In this document: positions 54,107 through 61,926 of the stretch, piece after piece
Numbering within the stretch: the first letter of the stretch is position 1
How the letters are laid out: each line of letters begins with the position of its first letter
Source: Varibaculum cambriense
GTDB taxonomy: Bacteria; Actinomycetota; Actinomycetes; Actinomycetales; Actinomycetaceae
Reading direction: 5' to 3'
Assembly: GCF_002848005.1 (NCBI RefSeq)
Contig: NZ_PKHX01000010.1
Span: 11,294 to 75,293, forward strand
Length of the DNA: 64,000 nt
Notes under the pieces: generated by a model
The model's input: only the letters and a program-made list of their open reading frames with translations
Database searches by the model: none
Told to the model about the DNA's origin: nothing
Translations under genes and position numbers: made by a program

Positions 54107-54466
54107 ATGAACCAAGAACAAAAGATCACTGGCCATATGCGGGCCATGTTTTACGCGCTAACCGACCTTGCTTCCAACATTGATAGCGGAGGGGAAGACT
54201 TTCAGATAGAGATGGAGATATCTGGGGGCGAAGTTACCTTTGACCCGGTAGAAATAGCCGACTTAGAAATAAGTAAGCCTGCCACCCGTAAAGCTCTAAA
54301 GCTCAACGAAGTTTTAGAAGATGCGGGCTACCCGAAAGTGGCCGGGGTGCTAATCAGCTTCTTTGTTGAAGACGGGCAGATCGGGTTTTCCCTTGGGATG
54401 GAAAATGAGCCAGACGAAAAGCAAAAGGAAATAATCGCCTCCGCATTCGATGGACTAGACGATTAA
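54107..54466 (+). CDS. Small cytosolic protein of the local paralogous family
   Basis: A 119-residue acidic protein. N-terminal helix (GHMRAMFYALTDLASNI), then strands, then the shared unit LNEVLEDAGYPKVAGVLISFFVE...IGFSLGMEN...DEKQKEIIASAF, paralogous to copy 2 of the 301-residue protein (LNEALAAAELPKVRYVEIKF). The start is set by element 5, with no ribosome-binding site needed. It is the last cytosolic gene before the exported-protein operon, from which it is separated by a hairpin. Confidence 0.75.
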   Translation: MNQEQKITGHMRAMFYALTDLASNIDSGGEDFQIEMEISGGEVTFDPVEIADLEISKPATRKALKLNEVLEDAGYPKVAGVLISFFVEDGQIGFSLGMENEPDEKQKEIIASAFDGLDD

Positions 54467-54491
54467 AAACACTTTTGACGCATTACCAATA

Positions 54492-54516
54492 GTGGAAGCC
54501 GATTTTCGGATTCCAC
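54492..54516 (+). terminator. Attenuator-like hairpin before the exported-protein operon
   Basis: GTGGAA(G)CCGA-TTT-TCGG(A)TTCCAC forms a 10-11 bp stem. It lies between the small protein gene and the first fibre-type gene. No T-run follows, so partial read-through is plausible. Confidence 0.5.
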
Positions 54517-54551
54517 CAGGAAGATAAAACCGCCGATAAAAGGAACAAAAT

Positions 54552-55184
54552 ATGAAAACTAAGACTAAAAAGATTGCCTCTTCTGCCGCCGCGTTAGGGG
54601 TGGCACTAGCACTAGGTGCCGGGCTTACTGCCGGTGCGGGAGCGCTATGGAAAGATGCTTCTGGGGCCACCGAGGTAACTATTACCGCCGGTAATCTAGA
54701 TGTTAACGAGGTTGCGGCTCAAAGCGCTGTGCGTGACGTATCTGCCGATGGCATCCGAAATGGCACTGTGGTGGACCTTACCAAGGACAAGATCGTACCG
54801 GGTGACACCTGGGCTAAAGATATTGCCCTGGACGTTGCCCTAGAAGGTAAGAACATGATCGCTGAGTTCGGGATTGACCCGCAGGCTAAAGGCGCTGGCG
54901 ACCTAGTAGCCGACAGCCAGGGCGTGAAGTTTGAAACCGAGATTTTCAAGGCAGATGAAAACGGGGCACCCACCGGGGACGCTCTAGCTACCGGGACACT
55001 GGCTTCTACCAAGGTAAAGCTCACCCCCGCCGATGTTTCTGCCGATACTGACGGCAAGGCCGATTACGTTTTGCGGGTAAAAGCGACCTTCGATAAGGAC
55101 ACCCCCGACCAGGTGCGGGTTAAGACCACTGCGGACCTAGCAGGTATTGGCGGGCAGCTGATCCAGATTCGAGAGGCGAAGTAG
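54552..55184 (+). CDS. Alternate-signal exported protein 1 (TasA/camelysin-like fibre subunit candidate)
   Basis: A 210-residue protein with the alternate-type signal peptide processed by SipW-like peptidases: basic MKTKTKK, a long Ala/Gly/Leu core, then the hallmark GAGALWKDA, followed by VTITAGNLDV at the start of the mature region. The mature part is strand-rich and acidic, as in camelysin/TasA-like proteins. AAAGGAA precedes the ATG. First gene of an eight- or nine-gene overlapping operon. Being first and simplest, it is the best candidate for the main fibre subunit (inference). Confidence 0.8.
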   Translation: MKTKTKKIASSAAALGVALALGAGLTAGAGALWKDASGATEVTITAGNLDVNEVAAQSAVRDVSADGIRNGTVVDLTKDKIVPGDTWAKDIALDVALEGKNMIAEFGIDPQAKGAGDLVADSQGVKFETEIFKADENGAPTGDALATGTLASTKVKLTPADVSADTDGKADYVLRVKATFDKDTPDQVRVKTTADLAGIGGQLIQIREAK

Positions 55185-55191
55185 GAAATAT

Positions 55192-55692
55192 ATGGCAAGC
55201 AAGAAAAGTCTAGGGCTTACCGCAACCCTGGGCTTACTTGGCTTACTTATTGGCGGCGGGGCAGGGGCAGCAGGTGCTTATTGGCACGATAGCCCCTCCC
55301 CGACTGCCAGTTCCATCACTGCCGGTGATCTGAAAGTTGAAATCACGGGACTTCCTACGATCACGCACGATTGTGACGGGGTGGCCGAACCGGTAAAGGG
55401 TGGGGCAGCGTTTGTGGAGCCAGGTGAAGCCTACAGGGTCTCTTACCCGGTGAAGATTACTGCTGAAGGTAAAAACATTGCGGTTAAGACTTCCGGGACC
55501 GGCGAGGTGCTAGACAAGACCGGCAAAAAGCTAGAGGTAGTTCATGGCACTACCGAAGGACTCTTAGTCAAAAACGTAACGGCTGATGGAACTAAGGATA
55601 CGACTTTGGGCGGGCTGATAGGCAGCGAGGCTCCCCCGGCGAAAGTTTTGGAAGATGCCAGGATTACCGGAGAGCAGGTGCGAGATGGGTAG
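55192..55692 (+). CDS. Alternate-signal exported protein 2
   Basis: A 166-residue protein with the same kind of signal: MASKKS, a Gly/Leu core, then GAAGAYWHDS and SSITAGDLKV. The mature part contains a cysteine in THDCDGV and ends without a sorting motif. It starts 7 bp after protein 1 and overlaps protein 3 by 8 bp. Proposed minor fibre or tip component. Confidence 0.78.
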   Translation: MASKKSLGLTATLGLLGLLIGGGAGAAGAYWHDSPSPTASSITAGDLKVEITGLPTITHDCDGVAEPVKGGAAFVEPGEAYRVSYPVKITAEGKNIAVKTSGTGEVLDKTGKKLEVVHGTTEGLLVKNVTADGTKDTTLGGLIGSEAPPAKVLEDARITGEQVRDG

Positions 55693-56305
55693 ACACAAGA
55701 AAGCATCTAAAAAGCGCGGGTATATTCTCGCCCTAGCGCTCACCGCTGCACTGTCGTTTTCAGGCACGTTTAGCGCGATGGCGCTATGGAAAGATGCAGC
55801 AAATGCCCCTGGCATAAAGGTGCAGACCGAAACTTTTAGCGCTATGGGAGTAAAGACTAACGGTGAACAAAAAACCTTAATCTCTAAGAAAGACGTAGAC
55901 AGCCGGGAATGTAACGCCCTAGCCGTGCCGATGGAGGCGGTGACTGCTTCGGGGAAGCCTTTCAAGGTGAACCTGGATATATCCCCGAAACTGCCGGGCT
56001 ATACATATAGCGTAAGCGCCGTAGATGATCCTTCTAAATGTTCATGCGAGGGTGCTAGTGGGGGGCAAGAAGATATCCCCTCTACCGCTAAATACGCCTG
56101 CGTAGTGGCCAAAGTTACAGGTATCACCAAGGAAAAAGACGCTGGCACTTATTCCAATGTGGGTACGGCTACCGGGATGGATGAATCCGGCAATGAAGTA
56201 AAGGCTGAGGATACTTGGAGCGCGAAATTGATCGAAAAATATCGGGACGGCGAGCCGATTACAGCAAAGGTGAACCTTTACCGAGAGGACGTGAGATGTA
56301 AATGA
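55685..56305 (+). CDS. Alternate-signal exported protein 3
   Basis: 206 residues from ATG 55685, the start that leaves MGRHKKASKKRG as the basic N-region; the frame is open earlier inside the previous gene. The signal core ends SAMALWKDA. The mature region has several cysteines (SRECNAL, PSKCSCEG, KYACVV, and CK at the extreme C-terminus), so disulfides are likely. Overlaps the signal peptidase gene by 4 bp (ATGA). Confidence 0.78.
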   Translation: MGRHKKASKKRGYILALALTAALSFSGTFSAMALWKDAANAPGIKVQTETFSAMGVKTNGEQKTLISKKDVDSRECNALAVPMEAVTASGKPFKVNLDISPKLPGYTYSVSAVDDPSKCSCEGASGGQEDIPSTAKYACVVAKVTGITKEKDAGTYSNVGTATGMDESGNEVKAEDTWSAKLIEKYRDGEPITAKVNLYREDVRCK

Positions 56306-56772
56306 AAATCTTAAAGAAACTATGCGGAGCCATTGGCACCCTCGGAATTATCGGCATCCTAGCGGTAAACGTCTACCCAATTGTAATGGGCGGGAAAATC
56401 TATCAAATCGAAACCGGGTCAATGGAACCGACTATCAAAACCGGCTCATATGTGCTGATCCGTCCCAGTGAAGAACTTAAAACCGGGCAGGTTGTCATGT
56501 TCGATGAGCCTGGCAGCGCGGTGCCAATCGTACACCGGGTAGTAGCGGTAAATGCTGGCGGAAAAACGCTCACTACTAGAGGGGATGCTAACGGGGCAGA
56601 CGATGCTTCCATTGACCGATCCCAGGTACGCGGGGTCGTGGCAGACGTGTTCAGTCAGTACGGGGTTTATCACCGTCCCTACCAGATCGGGGCAGGTATT
56701 TTCTCACTTTGCTTAGTTGGGCTATCCCTAACCAAGTCCTCGAAGAAAGGCAGGCATAAAAAAGATGCTTAG
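56302..56772 (+). CDS. SipW-like signal peptidase I (ER type)
   Basis: A 156-residue membrane peptidase. N-terminal helix (about 8-30), catalytic Ser40 in TGSMEPT, His78 in PIVHRVVAV (His in place of the bacterial Lys, as in SipW/ER-type enzymes), Asp95 in TRGDAN, and a C-terminal helix (about 128-145). It overlaps both neighbours. By family knowledge it should cut the alternate-type signals of the three preceding proteins, releasing subunits for assembly outside the cell. Confidence 0.92.
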   Translation: MKILKKLCGAIGTLGIIGILAVNVYPIVMGGKIYQIETGSMEPTIKTGSYVLIRPSEELKTGQVVMFDEPGSAVPIVHRVVAVNAGGKTLTTRGDANGADDASIDRSQVRGVVADVFSQYGVYHRPYQIGAGIFSLCLVGLSLTKSSKKGRHKKDA

Positions 56773-57379
56773 CGCAATCCTTTTATCTACCGCCCTAGCT
56801 GCTGGCGGATGCACCGGGGCAGATTACGACATAGCGTTTACTGACCAGGGAGTAAAAAGTACGGTCACTGACTTTACCCGTGACGGCGGGGAATATATTG
56901 CTAAGGTACCGATCCTAGAGGGCGGCACCATTGCGCCAGGGATCGAGGAGAAGAAAACCTTCCAGGTCTGCAATAGGACAGGTAAAAAGATTCGCTTAAA
57001 GGCTACCCAAAAATCTATTCTCGATGGCGGGACAGATGACTTTTTCAAAGACCTAACCGTAAACAATATCTCCGTGAAGGATATGACTAACCCGCTGCCC
57101 TTAAAAGACATTGACGGGGCTGAGTTAAGAGCCTCAGACGCAGTTACTACCCCGCTAGATTACAGGTTCGATTTTGAAGCTACGAGCGGCAACCGCTCTA
57201 TTGCTGGACCGCAAAAAGCGGTAGTAGAAATCCGCATCGAGGCAGAAGAAATAGCGCAGCCTGCCCCGCCAGCGCCTAGGCAGCTTGCTATCACTGGCGC
57301 CGGAATTTTAGGGGCAATCATTATTGCTGGAGCAGGAGTTCTAGGCGGCGGAGCACTTAGGAGGCGAGCCAATGACTAA
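56765..57379 (+). CDS. Exported protein with LAITG sortase signal
   Basis: A 204-residue protein with a short N-terminal signal (MLSAILLSTALAAGG, with a Cys next that might be a lipid site), a strand-rich middle resembling the alternate-signal proteins, and a C-terminal sorting signal: LAITG, a hydrophobic helix, RRR. LAxTG is the motif preferred by class E sortases, and such a sortase is encoded at 62418. It overlaps the peptidase gene by 8 bp. It is a plausible wall anchor for the assembled structure. Confidence 0.82.
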   Translation: MLSAILLSTALAAGGCTGADYDIAFTDQGVKSTVTDFTRDGGEYIAKVPILEGGTIAPGIEEKKTFQVCNRTGKKIRLKATQKSILDGGTDDFFKDLTVNNISVKDMTNPLPLKDIDGAELRASDAVTTPLDYRFDFEATSGNRSIAGPQKAVVEIRIEAEEIAQPAPPAPRQLAITGAGILGAIIIAGAGVLGGGALRRRAND

Positions 57380-57524
57380 AACGATGACCGGAATAGCTGC
57401 CTTAGCAATGATTCTTGCCTCGCCTGTCTGTTTCATGGCAGGGGCAGTGCGGCTTGCTGTCTGTCTAGCTATCGCCGGTTGGACAGTTTTGATTGGCCTA
57501 GCCGCAAAGATGGAGGAGGAATAG
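57372..57524 (+). CDS. Tiny two-helix membrane protein (50 aa)
   Basis: Starts at ATG 57372, overlapping the LAITG gene by 8 bp, and ends in the TAGTG overlap with the next start. Two helices (about 7-25 and 28-46), ending KMEEE. No family known. The tight overlaps on both sides argue that it is real. Confidence 0.7.
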   Translation: MTKTMTGIAALAMILASPVCFMAGAVRLAVCLAIAGWTVLIGLAAKMEEE

Positions 57525-57679
57525 TGAGCAAAATACTTCTAGTGATCCTAGCTTTTACAGCGCTGGCCGCTAGCCCCGTATTGCTGATAATGGATCAGCT
57601 CTATGTGTCTGCCGCATTAGGCGTTGCCGGAATAGCGATCCTAGTGACGCTGCTAGTTACCGCAGGAGAAAAGAAATGA
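57524..57679 (+). CDS. Tiny two-helix membrane protein (51 aa)
   Basis: GTG 57524 shares one base with the preceding stop, and GGAGGA lies just upstream. Two helices (about 4-20 and 26-45), ending TAGEKK. The stop overlaps the next gene's ATG by 4 bp. With its neighbour it could form a small membrane assembly platform. Confidence 0.7.
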   Translation: MSKILLVILAFTALAASPVLLIMDQLYVSAALGVAGIAILVTLLVTAGEKK

Positions 57680-59064
57680 AAAGTATCGGACGAAAACTTG
57701 GCCTGCTGCTGCCTACTTTGGCTTTGATCTTTGCTTTCCTGGTGATAGCCACCCCCCAAGCGAGGGCGGAAGAAGTAAACGGGTGCGCTGGCAAGGTTAC
57801 CGAAACCGGAAACAATCTGATCCCTGCCAAGAACGTAATGTTTTCTGCTCAGTTAGATAAAAACGGGGCAACCCCAGAAGGATACTTTGGTGCTAGCTGG
57901 CCGGTAGGCCCAATCAACGTTAAAGTCACGGCTGCGGACGGCATTAAGAAAGGCGACTATGTAACCATTAGCGCTAAAGGTAAAACTGGTATCCGCAATG
58001 TGATAACCGGATATATAACCGATGCATCGGGCGGAAAAGTAGCCTACGTATCTTACGAAAACAACGCAATCAAGATTACTTGGACGGCTTATGCAGCGTC
58101 TCGACAAAACGTAACTGTAAATCTGCAAGTAATAGTGGGCTATGGTCTTAAATCAGAAGAACTACTTAATGCCTCAGGTAGGACGCTTACGGTAAATCAC
58201 CAATTAACCTCGTGCAGCGGTCCACTTACTCCGCATAAAACCATTTACCGTTATAAAGGTTTCGCGGGGGTAGCGAAAGGAATGGCCGCGGCAGAATCAG
58301 GAGATAGTCTAAAGGGCTACGTGATTTTACACGGGGATAACTCTGCTGCCAGTGCCACCTCCGATGTGGGCACGGCTAACACGTTTTACCGCACCCGTTA
58401 CCAGATCGGGGACGGGATGAAAGCTGACTGTGACCTAGCTATATCGGAAGATCAAAATCCGGCCAATAATTTTGGTTTCGCTCATTTTAACCGGTGGCAT
58501 AATACAGATCCTCGCGCAACCCAAGATAGTCTGCGGCGAACTACCGTAATAAAAGGGGAAACCAACCCGAAGGCAGGAACTTTCGGGATCGTATGTTCTC
58601 CAGATGGCAAGACCGTAGACATTTATTACCGCTCAAAAGGCGCTGCCGATGCACAGTATGTTTACTTCCCATTGGTTAGTGATGGCAAAAAACTAGATCA
58701 ATTGCCACGCAACAAGACCGGTAACGCAACGGTGCCTTATACCGTTACTGTATGGAGCAACGGAAGGGTTTACTTTGCGCCCAAAACCCTAACCGCTATC
58801 GCCCCCAAAGTAGTAAACGCGGGCGGATCGTCTACTGCTCAACCAGGCAAGCTCACGGTAGTAAAGAAGGGCAACGGTTTAGAGGCGGGGCAAAGATTTA
58901 TTACTGGATACAGTGTGGACTTTACCTATGAAGTAACCAATATTGGTGGTCAGGAAGTATCCGACATTACCGTAGCTGATTCCAAAGGGGTCAAGGTTAC
59001 GTGCCCGAAGTACAACCTAGCGCCCAAAGAGAAAATGATCTGTACCGGTAAGGGAAAAGTTTAG
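57676..59064 (+). CDS. Large secreted protein A with DUF11-like C-terminal repeat
   Basis: A 462-residue protein with a classical signal peptide (cut near QARA/EEV). The mature chain begins VNGCAGKV and ends with a DUF11-like domain (about 390-462: VDFTYEVTNIGGQEVSDITV, then VTCP and ICTGKG). Like its paralogue downstream it lacks a sorting signal or lipobox. Probably an adhesin or cap associated with the fibre; the function is inferred from context. Confidence 0.78.
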   Translation: MKSIGRKLGLLLPTLALIFAFLVIATPQARAEEVNGCAGKVTETGNNLIPAKNVMFSAQLDKNGATPEGYFGASWPVGPINVKVTAADGIKKGDYVTISAKGKTGIRNVITGYITDASGGKVAYVSYENNAIKITWTAYAASRQNVTVNLQVIVGYGLKSEELLNASGRTLTVNHQLTSCSGPLTPHKTIYRYKGFAGVAKGMAAAESGDSLKGYVILHGDNSAASATSDVGTANTFYRTRYQIGDGMKADCDLAISEDQNPANNFGFAHFNRWHNTDPRATQDSLRRTTVIKGETNPKAGTFGIVCSPDGKTVDIYYRSKGAADAQYVYFPLVSDGKKLDQLPRNKTGNATVPYTVTVWSNGRVYFAPKTLTAIAPKVVNAGGSSTAQPGKLTVVKKGNGLEAGQRFITGYSVDFTYEVTNIGGQEVSDITVADSKGVKVTCPKYNLAPKEKMICTGKGKV

Positions 59065-59073
59065 GAGAAAACC

Positions 59074-60483
59074 ATGACTAAGGTTAAGACGTTGCTGGCA
59101 GCATTGTTTAGCGCCGCACTTATTGCCCTCTCGCTCGTCTCACTTGCCCCTAAGGCTCAGGCCGCTGACTTAAACCAGTGTGCGGGCACTATGGAGGACA
59201 AAGGATCTAGCTTTAACTCATCCTTGTTCCGCAACATCACTTTCCCCTATATGCAGTTGGAAAACCAAGAAGAAACTCTATCTATTGGCAACAGCGCCCC
59301 GGTTGGGTCTACCACCGTTAAAATCACTGCCCCGAAGCAGGTAAATGCTGGGGACAGTTATCGGATATATGGCGGGTGGTTAGACAAAAACCATGTTGCA
59401 TACTCTGGCCCGGATTCTTTCCTAGCCTATGAGGCTGGCACCAAAAACGTACTTGCTAAAGTGAACTATATTACTGACGATGGCGAACCGCACTTAAAAG
59501 TCACCTGGACACCTTATGCAGCCAGTAAGCAAAATGCGTGGGTACAAATCCAAGTGAAGCAATCGTTCGTATTTTCCACTTCTCGCGGCGATACGGTCAG
59601 GCCTGGTATGAAACCCACCGTGCGTTTTGGTCTTACCGGATGTGATGGGTCAAAAACGGCGGTAATAAATAAACCTATCGAGTTCGCACCACTATCGAGC
59701 TTTATCAACGCCTACAACTTTGAAGCGGATGAAAACGGGTACGTAACAGGCGGCAACCGACTAACTTTCTTCACCCTAGAGCCAAGAGCCTACGGGATCA
59801 CCAGCACCAAAAACATTATGCGGGTGTATGTGAACCTTGGGAAAGGTTGGAACTTCAAGTGCGAGGACCTGCCTACAGAAACCTATGCGGCTTACGGGTA
59901 TTACATTGAAAACCGGAACACTTTCCACCACGCCGCAACTCAACCTACCCCCGGAGCGGTAGTAAAACCAGCCTCTAGGAAAGTGAGGGCATATTGTGAT
60001 GGCAATAATCCTAAACGCGCATTCTTTGAGCTAGGATTTGCCAGCGTCTATGACCGCTTCTATGTAGGCACAGCCATTTACCCGGATGGATCAAAAGTGG
60101 CCGACCTACAAAAACTGAATGGAAAGCCAGTCATCAAAGTATCTGCCGATATTTACCAGATCAGTGCCAACAACGCGGTATGGAACAAAAAAGGCACCCT
60201 GGGGCCAGTCTATAAGCACCAGGATATTAATCCCACGGTTGGCGGGGCGGTAACTACCCCCGGAAAGTTGCAGATCGTAAAGAAGGGGAACGGGCTAGCA
60301 CCAGGCCAAAGGTTCCTCACCGGAACAAATATTAACTTCACCTATGAAGTAAAAAATATTGGGGAAAGGGATGTGAACTCTATCGCCGTGCTCGACTCTA
60401 AAGGTGTAAAGGTCACCTGCCCCAAAGCCATATTAAAGCCCGGAGAATCTATGACCTGTACCGGCAGAGGCGTGGTAAAATAG
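59074..60483 (+). CDS. Large secreted protein B, paralogue of A
   Basis: 469 residues, with the signal peptide cut near AQA/ADL. It shares with protein A the mature start (LNQCAGTM), a WTPYAAS(K/R)QN segment near 150, and the C-terminal DUF11-like domain (VKKGNGLAPGQRF, FTYEVKNIGERDV, SKGVKVTCPK). The middle regions differ strongly, which fits ligand- or antigen-driven divergence after duplication. Last gene of the operon, followed by duplicated hairpins. Confidence 0.78.
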   Translation: MTKVKTLLAALFSAALIALSLVSLAPKAQAADLNQCAGTMEDKGSSFNSSLFRNITFPYMQLENQEETLSIGNSAPVGSTTVKITAPKQVNAGDSYRIYGGWLDKNHVAYSGPDSFLAYEAGTKNVLAKVNYITDDGEPHLKVTWTPYAASKQNAWVQIQVKQSFVFSTSRGDTVRPGMKPTVRFGLTGCDGSKTAVINKPIEFAPLSSFINAYNFEADENGYVTGGNRLTFFTLEPRAYGITSTKNIMRVYVNLGKGWNFKCEDLPTETYAAYGYYIENRNTFHHAATQPTPGAVVKPASRKVRAYCDGNNPKRAFFELGFASVYDRFYVGTAIYPDGSKVADLQKLNGKPVIKVSADIYQISANNAVWNKKGTLGPVYKHQDINPTVGGAVTTPGKLQIVKKGNGLAPGQRFLTGTNINFTYEVKNIGERDVNSIAVLDSKGVKVTCPKAILKPGESMTCTGRGVVK

Positions 60484-60520
60484 CTTCTAGCTCGTCAGCC
60501 AGGTGCTGAAGGAGTATCTA

Positions 60521-60547
60521 GCATCGCCAGGGAAACCCTGGCGATGC
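60521..60547. terminator. Terminator hairpin 1 after secreted protein B
   Basis: A 12-bp perfect stem GCATCGCCAGGG with its complement and an AAA loop, then TTGCTTTAC. Confidence 0.8.
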
Positions 60548-60605
60548 TTGCTTTACACGAGCGGTATTTTCCAGATACACATCTTGCCGCTCTAAGGAGT
60601 ATCTA

Positions 60606-60632
60606 GCCCCGCCCAAGATAATTGGGCGGGGC
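60606..60632. terminator. Terminator hairpin 2 after the epimerase gene
   Basis: An 11-bp perfect stem GCCCCGCCCAA with its complement and a GATAA loop. The stem sequence differs from hairpin 1 while the flanks are identical. Confidence 0.8.
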
Positions 60633-60637
60633 TTGCT

Positions 60638-61450
60638 TTACGGCTTGTTCCAGGTGTATACCTCGCCGCTCCAAGGCGCATCTGGACTGCCCGCTGGAAG
60701 ATACCGCAGCCGAAAATCATCGGTAGAGCTAAGTTCCTCCAATAGTGCGTCAGTCCATGCCTCATGGGTGACCCACACTGAAGCCATACGGGCACCGTAT
60801 TCCGTCTTGCTTTGGCCAGCAAACCTTGGTCCGTTAAGCACTTTGGAAGGATCGTCTCTTAGTCGCATTGCGCCAAGGCGGATAACTGAAACTTTAAGGC
60901 CAGCAAGCTCGCAAGCGCTTCGGGAAAGCCCCTCCGCAAACAGTTTCGCTGCCCCATACAAACCGTCCGGGCGAGGCATAGACGTCGGAGCCGCCTTATC
61001 TAATGCCTTAGCATTCCCGCTGTAATACTCGATCTCGCTCATCCCCGTTACGTGGTTACTAGACAGCAGTACCAGCCGTTTTACGCCATTTTGTACGCAA
61101 GCCTCCAAGGCGTTCTTAGCGCCTTTAATCTCCGCATCTATGATAGCGTCCCAGCCCATGCCAGAACCAGTAAACAGTTGGATCACATAGTCCGCGCCGC
61201 GAACAGCTTCAAACACACTGGCCTTATTAGCCGCGGTTCCTGTAATCCACCTGTCGAACAAGCCTGGCTGAGGACACGGGCGTATATCGAAACCGGTAAC
61301 AAGCATTTTCCCAGCGAGCTTACTCGCAGTGACCTGCCCTACCGTTCCGGCAGCCCCAAGTAGCGCTAAACAAGGCTTGCCCCACCTAGCTGTAGGCATG
61401 GCCGCAGGAAAGTAACTTGTAGCGCTAGCCGGAAAATTGAATCCTGTCAT
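60638..61450 (-). CDS. NAD(P)-dependent epimerase/dehydratase-like protein
   Basis: A 270-residue short-chain dehydrogenase/epimerase of the extended type. Nucleotide-binding LLGAAGTVGQ (about 31-40), VLLSSNHVTG, and a YGAAK active-site Tyr-Lys near 165. It resembles uronate dehydrogenase-like enzymes; the substrate is unknown. ATG 61450 directly follows the stop of the 134-residue gene. A start at 61399 would also keep the Rossmann motif. It may modify surface sugars, but nothing in the sequence shows that. Confidence 0.82.
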   Translation of the reverse strand: MTGFNFPASATSYFPAAMPTARWGKPCLALLGAAGTVGQVTASKLAGKMLVTGFDIRPCPQPGLFDRWITGTAANKASVFEAVRGADYVIQLFTGSGMGWDAIIDAEIKGAKNALEACVQNGVKRLVLLSSNHVTGMSEIEYYSGNAKALDKAAPTSMPRPDGLYGAAKLFAEGLSRSACELAGLKVSVIRLGAMRLRDDPSKVLNGPRFAGQSKTEYGARMASVWVTHEAWTDALLEELSSTDDFRLRYLPAGSPDAPWSGEVYTWNKP

Positions 61451-61855
61451 TTAAGCCGCCACCGCTAGGGCTCCATATTTTGCGGCCAGGAACGCCACCT
61501 CGTCATTATCCATATCGGCAAGTTCTACCGCATCGGACAAGAACCAGGGTGTCTCCTCCTGCCAATGATCTAGAAAGTCTGCGCACTGCTTCTCAAACGA
61601 AGTGACTAGCTGATCTATTACCTTGGCATTGCCGCGCACAGTAACGAAAGTTTTCCCGTCCGGGTCAGCCTCTTTTTCCCAGTAGCCATACTCCCAGTAG
61701 TCGCGCCCGCATAGATGAGTCCGCTCTTCTGGCTCATAGTCAATGTCGAGTTGCCCCAAAAAGGCCAATACTTCCTTGTCGTTTCGGTAAAAGTATTCGT
61801 AAGTCTCGCAGTCCTCGAAAAAGTAGCTCGGTACATCGAAGTAAATGCTGATCAT
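61451..61855 (-). CDS. Small acidic cytosolic protein, paralogous pair member 1
   Basis: A 134-residue acidic protein, unrecognised. It shares with the 135-residue neighbour the blocks EYFYRNDKEVLAFLGQLDIDYEP, VTVRGNAKVIDQL and PWFLSDAVELADMDNDEVAFLAAKYG. AAGGGGGAG precedes the ATG, and a GCGCCCTA element lies about 33 nt upstream, so unlike other genes of the set it has a leader. Its stop abuts the epimerase start. Confidence 0.75.
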   Translation of the reverse strand: MISIYFDVPSYFFEDCETYEYFYRNDKEVLAFLGQLDIDYEPEERTHLCGRDYWEYGYWEKEADPDGKTFVTVRGNAKVIDQLVTSFEKQCADFLDHWQEETPWFLSDAVELADMDNDEVAFLAAKYGALAVAA

Positions 61856-61887
61856 TGTTCTCCCCCTTAGGTTTTGCGCTCACTACC

Positions 61888-61899
61888 TATGTAGGGCGC
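61888..61899 (-). promoter_or_regulatory. GCGCCCTANNTA element 6
   Basis: GCGCCCTACATA on the minus strand, 32 nt before the ATG at 61855; here a Shine-Dalgarno leader follows. Confidence 0.7.
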
Positions 61900-61926
61900 A
61901 TGAGAAAAATCGCTGGTAGGGCTGTT

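Larger units (their letters stand above)
60509..60675. repeat. Duplicated terminator plus decayed gene 3' end (85-bp unit)
   Basis: AAGGAGTATCTAGC occurs at 60509 and 60594, each followed by a hairpin and GCTTGCTTTAC. The sequence after the first copy aligns with the 3' end of the epimerase gene that follows the second: 28 of 38 bases match, with nine of ten differences being transitions. So unit 1 is a decayed copy of the gene end plus terminator. Confidence 0.75.

Noticed and set aside
53411..54136. 241-codon minus-strand frame over the two-domain protein gene
   Set aside because: The plus-strand gene has a motif-defined start and paralogues; the antisense product has no recognisable features.
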